Source: Paenibacillus_F chitinolyticus_A
GTDB lineage: Bacteria > Bacillota > Bacilli > Paenibacillales > NBRC-103111
Length of the DNA stretch: 64,000 nt
Direction: 5' to 3'
Assembly: GCF_045038035.1 (NCBI RefSeq)
Contig: NZ_CP173427.1
Span: 3,596,001 to 3,660,000, forward strand
Every line of letters begins with the position of its first letter. Positions within the stretch are counted from its first letter, which is position 1. The notes below the pieces were generated by a model, which saw nothing but the letters and a program-made list of their open reading frames with translations, made no database searches and had not been told where the DNA came from. A program made the position numbers and the translations under genes. Shown piece by piece: positions 25,689 through 33,229 of the stretch.

Positions 25689-26941
25689 GACGACGCCTCC
25701 TTCTCACGGGCGATCCAGTCTGGAAGTTCCACTCCAGCCATGCGGCATTTCCAGCCGTGAACGAGCGGATTACCCGTATAGATCAGCTTCCCTTTCACCC
25801 TGCCGTTCTCATCCTCCCCTTGGTCTTCAAACCGGAATAACGGGCTCAACACGATTTCGCCATTGGTTAGTCCAGCCACCTCGCTGATCTCAACGACCTT
25901 CCGGGAACCGTCCCGCATCCGGGACAAATGAATCATGAGATCTATGGCCGACGAGATTTGCTTCCGGATTACCTCCACCGGAAGGTCAGCCGCGCTGAGC
26001 ACCATCATTTCCAGACGACTCAGCATGTCGGCGGTTGAGTTACTATGCCCCGTAGAAAAGCTTCCGTCATGTCCGGTGTTCATAGCCGCCAGCATATCGA
26101 GCGCCTCAGACCCGCGGACTTCCCCGACGATAATCCGGTTCGGGCGCATCCTCAGAGAGGAGCGGATCAGGTCCCGGATACCGATCCCTCCCTTGCCTTC
26201 GGTATTCGCGTTACGCGTTTCCAGGCTCACCAGATTAGGAACCGTGCGGATTTGCAGTTCCGCCGAATCCTCAATCGTGATGATCCGCTCGTCCGCCGGT
26301 ATTCCCTGGGACAGAGCGTTAAGAAAAGTCGTCTTGCCGGAACCGGTGCCGCCTCCGATAAAAATATTGTATTTCGCCTTCACAAAAACGCCGAGCAGCT
26401 CCGCTGCCTCCTGCGTCAACGCACCTACGGCAATCAGATCGCCCATGGTCAGCGGCTGTGCCGGAAACTTACGGATCGTCATCGTCGGGCCTTGAAGCGC
26501 CACAGGGGGGAGCACCACATTGACACGGGAACCGTCCTGCAGTCTGGCGTCTACGATCGGCGACATTTCATTCACGGTCCGGTTCACTTTGGCGACGATG
26601 GCCTGGATGATGTCCTCCAGTTTCTCCCTACTCTCGAAGCGGGCTTCGTTCCGGCTGACCCGCCCGTCACGTTCGATAAAAATATCCCGGTGGCTGTTGA
26701 TCATAATTTCCGTTACGGACGCATCGTCGATTAAGGGCTGTAAAATATCAAGACCGCGGTAGGAGTGGAAAATCCGCTGCACCATCTCCCACTTTTCTCC
26801 TGCCGTCAGCCGTCCGTCCCCTGTTTCCCGAAGCACCACCTCCTCGATCAATTCCATCAATTCTTCGTCCGAAGTGGACTGGGTCGGATCCAGACGGGCG
26901 TTGACGGCTTCCTTGAACGTACGCACCCATTCTTCAATCAC
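25685..26941 (-). CDS. cpaF: CpaF/TadA-family pilus assembly ATPase
   Basis: A 418-residue secretion ATPase of the CpaF/TadA class. An N-terminal helical domain precedes the catalytic core with Walker A GGTGSGKTT (about 197-205), the Asp box around ERIITIEDSAEL, Walker B region RIIVGEVRGSEALD and the His box TGHDGSFSTGHSN. It powers assembly, and in some bacteria retraction, of Flp pili. The ATG overlaps the TadZ stop (ATGA), and the stop overlaps tadB, so the motor and platform genes are translationally coupled. Confidence 0.95.
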   Translation of the reverse strand: MIEEWVRTFKEAVNARLDPTQSTSDEELMELIEEVVLRETGDGRLTAGEKWEMVQRIFHSYRGLDILQPLIDDASVTEIMINSHRDIFIERDGRVSRNEARFESREKLEDIIQAIVAKVNRTVNEMSPIVDARLQDGSRVNVVLPPVALQGPTMTIRKFPAQPLTMGDLIAVGALTQEAAELLGVFVKAKYNIFIGGGTGSGKTTFLNALSQGIPADERIITIEDSAELQIRTVPNLVSLETRNANTEGKGGIGIRDLIRSSLRMRPNRIIVGEVRGSEALDMLAAMNTGHDGSFSTGHSNSTADMLSRLEMMVLSAADLPVEVIRKQISSAIDLMIHLSRMRDGSRKVVEISEVAGLTNGEIVLSPLFRFEDQGEDENGRVKGKLIYTGNPLVHGWKCRMAGVELPDWIAREKEASS

Positions 26942-28065
26942 AACGCCTCAGCCCCCTCAGAAAACCTGCTCAGCATATGACCGACCTGCGCGGCAAAAAC
27001 AGGCTCGCCGAGCCAGTCTGCGGGGTCCGAAACGCTCTTCCAGGCAGGAATATAAGGAAGCGTTTCGAATATCGCAACGTCATATTCCTTCGCCAAGCCA
27101 AAATCCCCTCCCGTATACTTGTTCAAAACAAACAAGCTTTTGCTTGCGCAGGACTTCATGGACTCGCTGTTTCTCAGGGCCTCCCGGACTTTCCGGGTTT
27201 TGTACAAAGCGTGCGCGTCTTGCGTAACCAGCCACACAACGATATCGCCGGCCTGCAGGGCGCCTAAGGTCCTCGGCTGGACGGCACTGTCCAGATCGAG
27301 CAGCAGGACGTCACATATCCCGCTGTCGGCTATGCGCCGTACCAACCCGCTCACGTCCTCCGCCTGCAATTCGTCCGCTTCCCGGATGTTCGGCAGAGGA
27401 GCCAAATAATCGAAGCCGTAAGCGGGATGACGGCATTGAAGCAGATCCGCGTAGTCCGCAGTCCGGTCCGGGGACTTTCTCCACGCATAAAGAAGCCGCG
27501 AAAAGGAATCCGGCGGGCCGTCCTTCAACAGCAATGCGGAAGAACTCACCGCTTCAAGAGACATATACAGAACCTTCTTTCCCTGTGCGGCAAGCTGCGC
27601 CGCCATATTCAGCGCAAGAACGCTTTTGCCGCTTCCCCCGAAAGCCGAATACACGGCGAGAACACTCGTACGGCCGCTTCGGAACCCCGTCCTCCCGAGT
27701 CCGGGACCGCCGGTTTGTTCGGCCGCGCGCAGCAGCAAATCTCGGAGCATCGTTCGAAACGGCTGATACCGGTATATCCGGTTCCCGGCCGGCAAATCCG
27801 CACGTTCCGGGGTTTCCGACAAACGGTAAACAAGGCCGTTATGTCCCTCGCCGAGCCAACGGATGACCTCTTCATCCGTAATGGTTTCCGCATAAAGGAT
27901 CAGCAGGGGCTCTCCCCTGCTTTGCTCCAAAAACGTCCCGGCTTGCTCGCAACGGGTAACCGACCGGATATCCAGCCGGTCACGATACTCCCCTTCCCGG
28001 ATAAACCGTTCCATTGCGGACGCGAATTCCTTGTCGGGCCCGATCAAGATCAGCAGCCTTTTCAT
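26938..28065 (-). CDS. tadZ: TadZ/CpaE-like MinD-family localisation ATPase
   Basis: A 375-residue protein with two parts: an atypical receiver-like domain (about 1-120, MKRLLILIGPDKEFA) and a ParA/MinD ATPase domain with the deviant Walker A FGGSGKSVLALN (about 142-153) and the Asp in LLLDLDSAV. TadZ/CpaE proteins mark where Tad pili are built and recruit the motor. A strong ribosome site, AAGGAGG, overlaps the stop codon region of the preceding 31-codon gene. It is the first large gene of the operon. Confidence 0.9.
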   Translation of the reverse strand: MKRLLILIGPDKEFASAMERFIREGEYRDRLDIRSVTRCEQAGTFLEQSRGEPLLILYAETITDEEVIRWLGEGHNGLVYRLSETPERADLPAGNRIYRYQPFRTMLRDLLLRAAEQTGGPGLGRTGFRSGRTSVLAVYSAFGGSGKSVLALNMAAQLAAQGKKVLYMSLEAVSSSALLLKDGPPDSFSRLLYAWRKSPDRTADYADLLQCRHPAYGFDYLAPLPNIREADELQAEDVSGLVRRIADSGICDVLLLDLDSAVQPRTLGALQAGDIVVWLVTQDAHALYKTRKVREALRNSESMKSCASKSLFVLNKYTGGDFGLAKEYDVAIFETLPYIPAWKSVSDPADWLGEPVFAAQVGHMLSRFSEGAEAL

Positions 28066-28077
28066 CTTTCAGCCTCC

Positions 28078-28173
28078 TTACCAGCCAGTCCATTGTACGA
28101 TCCCGCCAAGTATGAGCACCGCGCCGGACACGCCTGCGGCAAGCGCGATACGCCATTTGGTTTGCCTTGTCAT
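28078..28173 (-). CDS. 31-aa single-span membrane peptide heading the tad operon
   Basis: ATG at 28173 opens 31 codons: a basic start (MTRQTKWR), one hydrophobic helix of about 17 residues rich in Ala/Gly/Val/Ile, and the ending QWTGW. An AGGTG-type ribosome site lies 5 bases upstream. The stop TAA sits directly on the AAGGAGG of tadZ, so translation of the two is likely linked. It is too short for usual gene callers. It could be a true microprotein of the pilus platform or a leader peptide that controls tadZ translation. Confidence 0.6.
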   Translation of the reverse strand: MTRQTKWRIALAAGVSGAVLILGGIVQWTGW

Positions 28174-28204
28174 CGTTCACCTCGCTTAGTACCGGAAATG
28201 AACA

Positions 28205-28256
28205 CAAAAAAGCACCACTGACAGGAAGAAACGTGTTCTTCCACATCAGCGGTGCT
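28205..28256 (-). terminator. intrinsic terminator inside the tad operon leader
   Basis: Stem AGCACC(A)CTGA / TCAG(C)GGTGCT with an inner GGAAGAA/TTCTTCC hairpin, followed on the minus strand by six T. It lies between the promoter at 28293-28320 and the first gene at 28173, with no room for another promoter downstream. It is therefore a candidate attenuator. Confidence 0.8.
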
Positions 28257-28292
28257 TCCGCTTTTGTGCATCCGGTTGTTTAATTACCGCTA

Positions 28293-28320
28293 ATTATACC
28301 ATAATTACCCATATGGTCAA
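28293..28320 (-). promoter_or_regulatory. sigma-A promoter of the tad operon
   Basis: On the minus strand TTGACC (28320-28315), a 16-bp spacer and a perfect TATAAT (28298-28293). The predicted start near 28286 gives a leader of about 110 bases that contains the terminator. Confidence 0.75.
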
Positions 28321-28409
28321 CGATTATTTTTCATTTTTTACAGGCATACCTGTCCCGCATTCCCATATACCTATACTAATGGACAAACAATCCGGGAGGG
28401 GGTGCCTTT

Positions 28410-28880
28410 TTGTTCTACCCATTTATGCTGGCCGCCGTTGTCACGTACGGACTCTTTCTCTTGTCCGCCGCTCTTTTTCCTGCCGATATTCGGTGGTATT
28501 CTTCCGTCAAAAAACCGGCATGGGCTCCTTACGGACAGCTGATCGTCAGCGCAAGAGGATTTATGCACGCGTGTATGGCCGCATCCGTCGCACTCGTCTA
28601 CGTAAAAACGGACGGTTTTCAAAATGTGGGGATCGCTTGGATTTTCGTTGTGATCCTCCATTATTTAGCCGGCCAGGCCTATGGCTTTTTTCTTTTCAAA
28701 GCGAAAAGCTACGGGCTGGCTTTGGCAGACAGCATGATCGCCGCCCTTACGGGCTGGTGGATGCTAATTCTGACCGCGCCGCTATCGAAAGAAGCCGCCT
28801 GGCTGCTCCTGCCTTATCTGGTCTGGAGCTGCCTGACGACTCTATTTACGTGGATTATACGAATGTTGAACACCGGATGA
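28410..28880 (+). CDS. tspO: TspO/MBR family membrane protein
   Basis: A 156-residue protein with five hydrophobic helices and the TspO features DIRWYSSVKKPAWAPYG (about 26-42) and a late WSCLTTLFTWIIRMLN helix. The start is TTG at 28410, supported by GGGAGGGGG about 7 bases upstream. Bacterial TspO binds porphyrins and can degrade them under oxidation; precise role in Bacillales is stress-related. It is a single gene between the tad promoter and an opposite-strand methyltransferase. Confidence 0.88.
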   Translation: MFYPFMLAAVVTYGLFLLSAALFPADIRWYSSVKKPAWAPYGQLIVSARGFMHACMAASVALVYVKTDGFQNVGIAWIFVVILHYLAGQAYGFFLFKAKSYGLALADSMIAALTGWWMLILTAPLSKEAAWLLLPYLVWSCLTTLFTWIIRMLNTG

Positions 28881-28891
28881 CTCCGGCACGT

Positions 28892-29938
28892 TTATTTTTT
28901 GACAAAATAAAGTGTAAGCTCTTCGCGGTTATGAAACAATTGTTTCGCCTGCCGCAATTCCAACTGCCCTTCAAAATCTTGTTTCAGCTCTTTCACCGTC
29001 TGAAAGGGTTTTTTGTGCATCAGTTTCGCCGTGATGATCGCCGTCCCCCCGCTTCGCAGCGCAGGTAGGAGATCGAGGATTAGCCGGCTCATCTGCCGCG
29101 GGCTCCAGCTCATATCGCAGACGAGCAGATCGAACTCGTCCTGGCGCAGCTTCACGTCCGCGGCATTTTTGCCGTGATACGTAAGCCGCGGGTGCTTGAT
29201 GAGGCTCGGATGCATTTTGGCCGGGTCGATCGCGGTCACGTGAAGCCCACGCTCCAGCAGCAGCGAAGTCCAGCCGCCGGGAGCCGCGCCTACATCGACT
29301 GCTTTGCGGAAATCCGCAAAATGCAGATGAAACTTGCGCTCCGCCTCGAGCAGCTTGAATTTCGCGCGGGAGACCTGGTTCTCTTCGCGCTGAAAGCGGA
29401 TGGCGCCGCCGCTCCAGTCGGACAAATTCTCTTCCGGCGCGGAAACTCCGGCATAAATCGCCTGATGCCCGACATAGACCGAAAGGATCTTGTCCGCATG
29501 ACGCACCAGCGTTTCCGCTCCCGTCGCCTCGCTCGTCGCGACCTCGCAAGCCGCGCGGACATCGGAGGCGCCGTAAGGCACTTCCGTGCCGTCGGCGATT
29601 CTCACCTGGACCGCGCAGCTGCTTCCGGCGTGCAGACGGCCGAGTTCGGACGCCAGTTTCGCGGCGGCCAAAATATCCTCGTCCGTTCCGAACAAAACGC
29701 GCTCCCCCTGGACAGGCTGCATATGCCGCAGAAAAATCGGCTCCTGCGCCCGGAGGACTGCCGAGATTTCGTCCCAGCTTCCGGGCGCTTCCGCAAGAAA
29801 CGTCTCCGTCGGAACGAGCGTCCGGAATTTCACGCCGGGTATAAGCCGCCGGATTTCTTCCTGGGCATGCTGGGCGAACCCGCGGTTGGCCGTGCCGATG
29901 AGGCGGGCCGTGTTTGTAGTCGAATCATGTTCTGTCAT
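28892..29938 (-). CDS. RlmM-like SAM-dependent rRNA 2'-O-methyltransferase
   Basis: A 348-residue protein with an N-terminal THUMP-like region (about 10-165) and a C-terminal RrmJ/FtsJ-type Rossmann domain. SAM motif I is AVDVGAAPGGWTSLL (about 213-227); the catalytic-tetrad residues expected are Lys (SRAKFKLLEAE), Asp (LLVCDMSWSP), and Lys (ITAKLMHKK). This matches RlmM, which methylates C2498 of 23S rRNA in enterobacteria; the site used here is unproven. It is followed by no strong terminator and begins 3 bp after the stop of the ABC ATPase gene upstream. Confidence 0.88.
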   Translation of the reverse strand: MTEHDSTTNTARLIGTANRGFAQHAQEEIRRLIPGVKFRTLVPTETFLAEAPGSWDEISAVLRAQEPIFLRHMQPVQGERVLFGTDEDILAAAKLASELGRLHAGSSCAVQVRIADGTEVPYGASDVRAACEVATSEATGAETLVRHADKILSVYVGHQAIYAGVSAPEENLSDWSGGAIRFQREENQVSRAKFKLLEAERKFHLHFADFRKAVDVGAAPGGWTSLLLERGLHVTAIDPAKMHPSLIKHPRLTYHGKNAADVKLRQDEFDLLVCDMSWSPRQMSRLILDLLPALRSGGTAIITAKLMHKKPFQTVKELKQDFEGQLELRQAKQLFHNREELTLYFVKK

Positions 29939-29941
29939 TCC

Positions 29942-30706
29942 TTACAGCACCTTTATCCATGGTCTATTGCGGAACCACTCCACTTCGAGCGGTACCTGAA
30001 AAGCTTGGTAGAGATGTTCCGGCGTCAGCACTTCTTCCTTAGGTCCGGCCGCAATGATCCGTCCCTGTTCGATCAGCGCGACATGCGTAAACATCGGGAT
30101 GATTTCTTCGATATGATGCGTGACGTAAAGCACGGTCATATCCTGATCGCTGAATTCGCGGATCGCCGCCAGCAGCTTTTCGCGTTCGTAAAGGTCCAGC
30201 CCGGAGCAGGGCTCGTCCATAATCAGGAGTTCCGGCTTCTGCATCATGGAACGGGCCAGCATCACTTTCTTGCGTTCGCCCTGCGAAAGCGTTCCGATCG
30301 ACTGCATCGCGACATGCGGCAGTCCGATTCTTTCCAGCATGCCGATCGCTTTCTTTTTCACATCATCGGGAATTTCCTGGTAAAAGCGCAGATAGGCGTA
30401 CTCGCCGGTCGCCACCGCTTCCCACACCGTATCCGCCAGATTCATTTTCTCAAACAGAGACTGGGAAATATAGCCGATCCGCTTGCGGACTTCGCGCACA
30501 TCCACTTGACCGTATCGGTTGCCCAATACCTCGACTTTGCCCCTGGAAGGAAACTGGTAGCCGTTCATCAGCTCAAGGAGCGTCGTTTTGCCGGACCCGT
30601 TCTTGCCCAGCAGGACCCAGTGCTCGCCTTTTTCCGCATGAAAAGATACATCCTGCAGGATATGCCGTTCTTCGCGTATAAAATAAATATCGTTCAAATG
30701 AATCAT
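29942..30706 (-). CDS. ABC transporter-type ATPase (YlmA-like, no membrane partner)
   Basis: A 254-residue single ABC ATPase: Walker A GKNGSGKTT (about 33-41), Q-loop YISQSLF, signature LSQGERKKV, Walker B LLIMDEPCSGLDL and switch His in YVTHHIEE. No permease gene is adjacent. The sequence resembles B. subtilis YlmA and the ModF-like group, which are stand-alone. ATG at 30706 is chosen because AGAGGAG lies 8 bases upstream. It follows the cREC gene by 41 bp on the same strand and precedes the methyltransferase, so it may belong to the repair operon transcript. Confidence 0.9.
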   Translation of the reverse strand: MIHLNDIYFIREERHILQDVSFHAEKGEHWVLLGKNGSGKTTLLELMNGYQFPSRGKVEVLGNRYGQVDVREVRKRIGYISQSLFEKMNLADTVWEAVATGEYAYLRFYQEIPDDVKKKAIGMLERIGLPHVAMQSIGTLSQGERKKVMLARSMMQKPELLIMDEPCSGLDLYEREKLLAAIREFSDQDMTVLYVTHHIEEIIPMFTHVALIEQGRIIAAGPKEEVLTPEHLYQAFQVPLEVEWFRNRPWIKVL

Positions 30707-30747
30707 GTCGAAGACTCCTCTCTTCTCTAAAAAAACGTATAAATGAG

Positions 30748-31080
30748 TCAGCCCCCGGCAAGCTCGGTCAACAAACCGGCAGGCGGAGGTCCCGGATGAA
30801 GAGAGGTTGTGGAAGGAACCGAAGCGTACAAAGCCCGGTACATCCGGTTCCGGCCTTCCAGGCTGGACGTGTGCAAATAAATGCGGGCCGGAAAAGTGCC
30901 GGTCCCGATCATCCAGGCTACGATATCCCACCCGGATTCGTCCCAGCCCAAATCGTAATCAAGCGACAGGATGTCCACCTCGCATTCCTGCAAAAGCAGC
31001 CGGCATTCCTCCACATTGCGCGCAAGAGTAAAACCGGCCGGACATCTGCGCTGATCGTCCAAAAAAACGTGAATCTTCAT
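30748..31080 (-). CDS. cREC (cyclic-phosphate-processing receiver-like) protein
   Basis: A 110-residue single receiver-like domain. The N-terminal FLDDQRRCPAGF (about 5-16), the central DILSLDYDLGWDESGWDI (about 38-55) and the late LHTSSLEGRNRM match the cREC family, a receiver-fold branch predicted from comparative genomics to process cyclic phosphates in RNA or nucleotide repair and conflict systems. It is not a two-component regulator: no output domain and no kinase nearby. The start codon shares one base with the endonuclease IV stop (TGATG), so it is translationally coupled to a DNA-repair enzyme. Confidence 0.85.
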   Translation of the reverse strand: MKIHVFLDDQRRCPAGFTLARNVEECRLLLQECEVDILSLDYDLGWDESGWDIVAWMIGTGTFPARIYLHTSSLEGRNRMYRALYASVPSTTSLHPGPPPAGLLTELAGG

Positions 31081-31952
31081 CAGGGTTCCTTTCCCGCCGC
31101 ACCGGCTGTCTGCTTGACTAGCGCAATCTCTTTCCTGTGCGTACCGTCCGGGCCGCTGCCTGTTTCGAGCACAAGCGGAATCCCCCGCACGGTATCCGAA
31201 GCCAGTAAGGATTTGAATCCTTTCAGGCCGATATACCCGTCGCCGATATTGGCGTGACGGTCCTTGCCGGAGCCGTGTGGATAGAGGGAATCGTTGAGGT
31301 GCACGGCCTTCAAATGATCGAAATACCCGAGCTCGCCGCCTCTTTTCTCCACCTCGTCCCAATCGTTCCCGTGCCAGAGACCTGCCGCAAACGCGTGACA
31401 GGTATCCAGGCAGAAACCGATTTTGTCCGGATATTCCGAAAGCTGTCTGATCCGGGCCAGCTCCTCCATAGTCGTGCCCATCTGGGAACCGCTGCCGGCC
31501 TGGTTTTCAAGCAGGAGAAGCGCGCTGCCCCGCCACTGGCTCAGCGTCTTATTCGTACATTGTATTATATTTTTATAGCCTTGTAACGGATCTTTTCCGG
31601 AAAACTTCCCGAAATGCACGACCAGACCTACGGAACCGCACGCATCCACAATCTCAAGCGCATTGAGCATCGCTTCCACCATCACGTCCTGACGGCCGCC
31701 TTCCACGGCCGGATTCAGGGGATACGGTGCGTGCCCGATCGAAAGAAGGCCGTTTTCCCGGGAATATTCCGCGCACCGCCGGGCGTCGTCCCAGTCTACG
31801 TTTGTTTTCAGAATGAGGCTGCGGGGATTTTTCGGAAAATATTGAAAAGCCCCGGCTCCGATTGCGGAAGCGGTCACTGCGGCCTGGTAAAATCCTTTCC
31901 GGGTGCTGATATGCGACCCGATGTGAAGATCTTCTTTCTTTTTGCGCGCCAT
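31080..31952 (-). CDS. nfo: deoxyribonuclease IV (AP endonuclease, Nfo)
   Basis: A 290-residue three-zinc TIM-barrel AP endonuclease. It has IGSHIS at the N-terminus, SIGHAPYPLNPA, VVHFGKF, LLLENQAG (about 145-152), GFCLDTCHAFAAG (about 180-192) and HLNDSLYPHGSGKDRHANIG (about 215-234), which supply the His, Glu and Asp zinc ligands. It cuts the backbone 5' of abasic sites. ATG at 31952 is favoured because GGAGG is about 12 bases upstream; an ATG at 31961 lies only 3 bases from it. It follows the glycosylase gene by 22 bp: glycosylase and AP nuclease form a base-excision pair. Confidence 0.94.
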   Translation of the reverse strand: MARKKKEDLHIGSHISTRKGFYQAAVTASAIGAGAFQYFPKNPRSLILKTNVDWDDARRCAEYSRENGLLSIGHAPYPLNPAVEGGRQDVMVEAMLNALEIVDACGSVGLVVHFGKFSGKDPLQGYKNIIQCTNKTLSQWRGSALLLLENQAGSGSQMGTTMEELARIRQLSEYPDKIGFCLDTCHAFAAGLWHGNDWDEVEKRGGELGYFDHLKAVHLNDSLYPHGSGKDRHANIGDGYIGLKGFKSLLASDTVRGIPLVLETGSGPDGTHRKEIALVKQTAGAAGKEP

Positions 31953-31974
31953 ATTCTTCATTCCCCTCCGCTTA

Positions 31975-32784
31975 TCATGTCTGGCAGTTGCCGCAAAAGA
32001 AGCATTTACGCGAAGACAGCGTCTGAAACACAATCGGGTTCCCGCATCTTACACACGGTTCGCCGCCCCGGTCGTAGACACGGCACAGCTCGTTAAAGCC
32101 GCCCGTCCGCTCATCCCCATTGTAGAGAGGCATCTCCATGTAGCCGCCTGCTCTGAGCGCTTCGGTAAGGACGCTGCGCGTCGACGTGTACAAACGGGCC
32201 GCCTCGTGCTCATCCAAAGCAGCCGGGCGTCTGGAAGGCAGGAGACCCGCGGCAAAGCAAATTTCGTCGGAATAGCAGTTGCCGATTCCGGCCAGCCAGT
32301 GCTGATCGGTCAAGCACGTTTTCAGATTGCCCTTGCCCCTTTTCAGCATGTCTGCAAACCGGGCGGCGGTCAAATCCGCGTCAAACGGTTCCGGTCCCAG
32401 GGATGCCAGCTCCGCTTCCAGCCCCTGTTTGCCGTACAGGTGCAGATACCCGAGCCTCAGCCCGATAAAATACAGGACCGTCTCCCCGAAGTGAAGCTCG
32501 ATCTGCGTCGTCCGGTCGGGCTTGTCCGCTTCCGTGCCGAGAACCATCATTCCGCCCAGCATAAGATGTAGGAGCAGATAGCGTTCTCCGCTCAACGCGA
32601 AAACGAGCTGCTTCGCCCTCCGGTCCACGCGCTCCACGACCGCTCCCAGGACGGCCGCGCGAAACTCTTCTTCCGGTACGTTCAGCGATTTCGGTCTATT
32701 TACGGTAATACCGCTGATCGTGCGGTTTTGAATCCTTTTGTTCAATTCCTGCCGATAATGTTCCATTTCGGGCCATTCGGGCAT
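31975..32784 (-). CDS. Fpg/Nei family DNA glycosylase
   Basis: A 269-residue bifunctional glycosylase. The N-terminus MPEWPEMEHYR carries the catalytic Pro2 and Glu3 with a Trp in place of the usual Leu4. The helix-two-turn-helix region has GIGNCYSDEICFAAGLLP (about 165-182), and the C-terminal zinc finger is CVRCGNPI...CFFCGNC (four Cys, about 243-267). It removes oxidised bases and nicks the strand. It heads the repair operon fpg, nfo, cREC; an intrinsic terminator and a structured leader lie upstream. Fpg and Nei cannot be separated confidently by eye. Confidence 0.92.
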   Translation of the reverse strand: MPEWPEMEHYRQELNKRIQNRTISGITVNRPKSLNVPEEEFRAAVLGAVVERVDRRAKQLVFALSGERYLLLHLMLGGMMVLGTEADKPDRTTQIELHFGETVLYFIGLRLGYLHLYGKQGLEAELASLGPEPFDADLTAARFADMLKRGKGNLKTCLTDQHWLAGIGNCYSDEICFAAGLLPSRRPAALDEHEAARLYTSTRSVLTEALRAGGYMEMPLYNGDERTGGFNELCRVYDRGGEPCVRCGNPIVFQTLSSRKCFFCGNCQT

Positions 32785-32869
32785 AGGGCCACATCCTTTC
32801 TCCGGCTTCTTACTGGTATGTCCGTGCTCTTCCCCCTTTAAACGTTAAATTCTTCTTCAGCCCGCCCGC

Positions 32870-32907
32870 AAAAAAACAGCGCGGACCGTGATAGACGGTC
32901 CGCGCCG
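32870..32907 (-). terminator. intrinsic terminator in the leader of the fpg-nfo-cREC operon
   Basis: A perfect 10-bp GC-rich stem GCGCGGACCG/CGGTCCGCGC with a 7-base loop, followed on the minus strand by TGTTTTTTTG. The preceding minus-strand gene (mrfB) already has its own terminator at 33106-33143, so this one ends or attenuates a transcript that starts in between. Confidence 0.8.
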
Positions 32908-33105
32908 GGCTTTACTCATCGTTTTGCGTTGTACGATCACGAACGCATTGGAGACGGCGACGATGATAATGTCACCCCCGAGGAAGTGTACCCTCTAGGT
33001 GACCTCAGCGATATTCACAAGACGGCGGTCGCGCCCGCCGGAGCCTGCCGCCAGACGGATGCCCGATACGACTTGGGTGCGTAGACATTCTCCGCTTTTA
33101 TTTAA
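32908..33105 (-). other. structured leader-like segment upstream of the fpg operon (candidate regulatory RNA)
   Basis: About 200 bp with no supported gene, between two minus-strand terminators. On the minus strand several helices can be drawn: GGAGA with UCUCC closing the segment, AAUGUC with GACAUU, GUCACC with GGUGAC around GAGG/CCUC, GGCGG/CCGCC, and a GCGUU/AACGC hairpin just before the terminator. It fits no riboswitch class I know. Short open frames here are broken by stops. Confidence 0.4.
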
Positions 33106-33143
33106 TAAAAAAAGGAAAACGCCCTGCCCGTAATGGGGCAGGA
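33106..33143 (-). terminator. intrinsic terminator after mrfB
   Basis: Stem CCTGCCC/GGGCAGG with flanking pairs, followed by TTTTCC and seven T on the minus strand, about 90 bases after the mrfB stop. Confidence 0.85.
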
Positions 33144-33229
33144 CGACGTATGGAAAATTCGGACTGTGGAATTTTATTCCGCGGTAAGTGAATTGTGACG
33201 GGCGTCAAGCAGCGACGCTGCCCGCCGGT

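Noticed and set aside
29174..30730. Plus-strand open frame of 518 codons
   Set aside because: It runs antisense across two real genes (methyltransferase and ABC ATPase) with recognised motifs.
30748..31080. Response regulator of a two-component system
   Set aside because: The receiver-like fold matches cREC motifs, and no histidine kinase or output domain is present.
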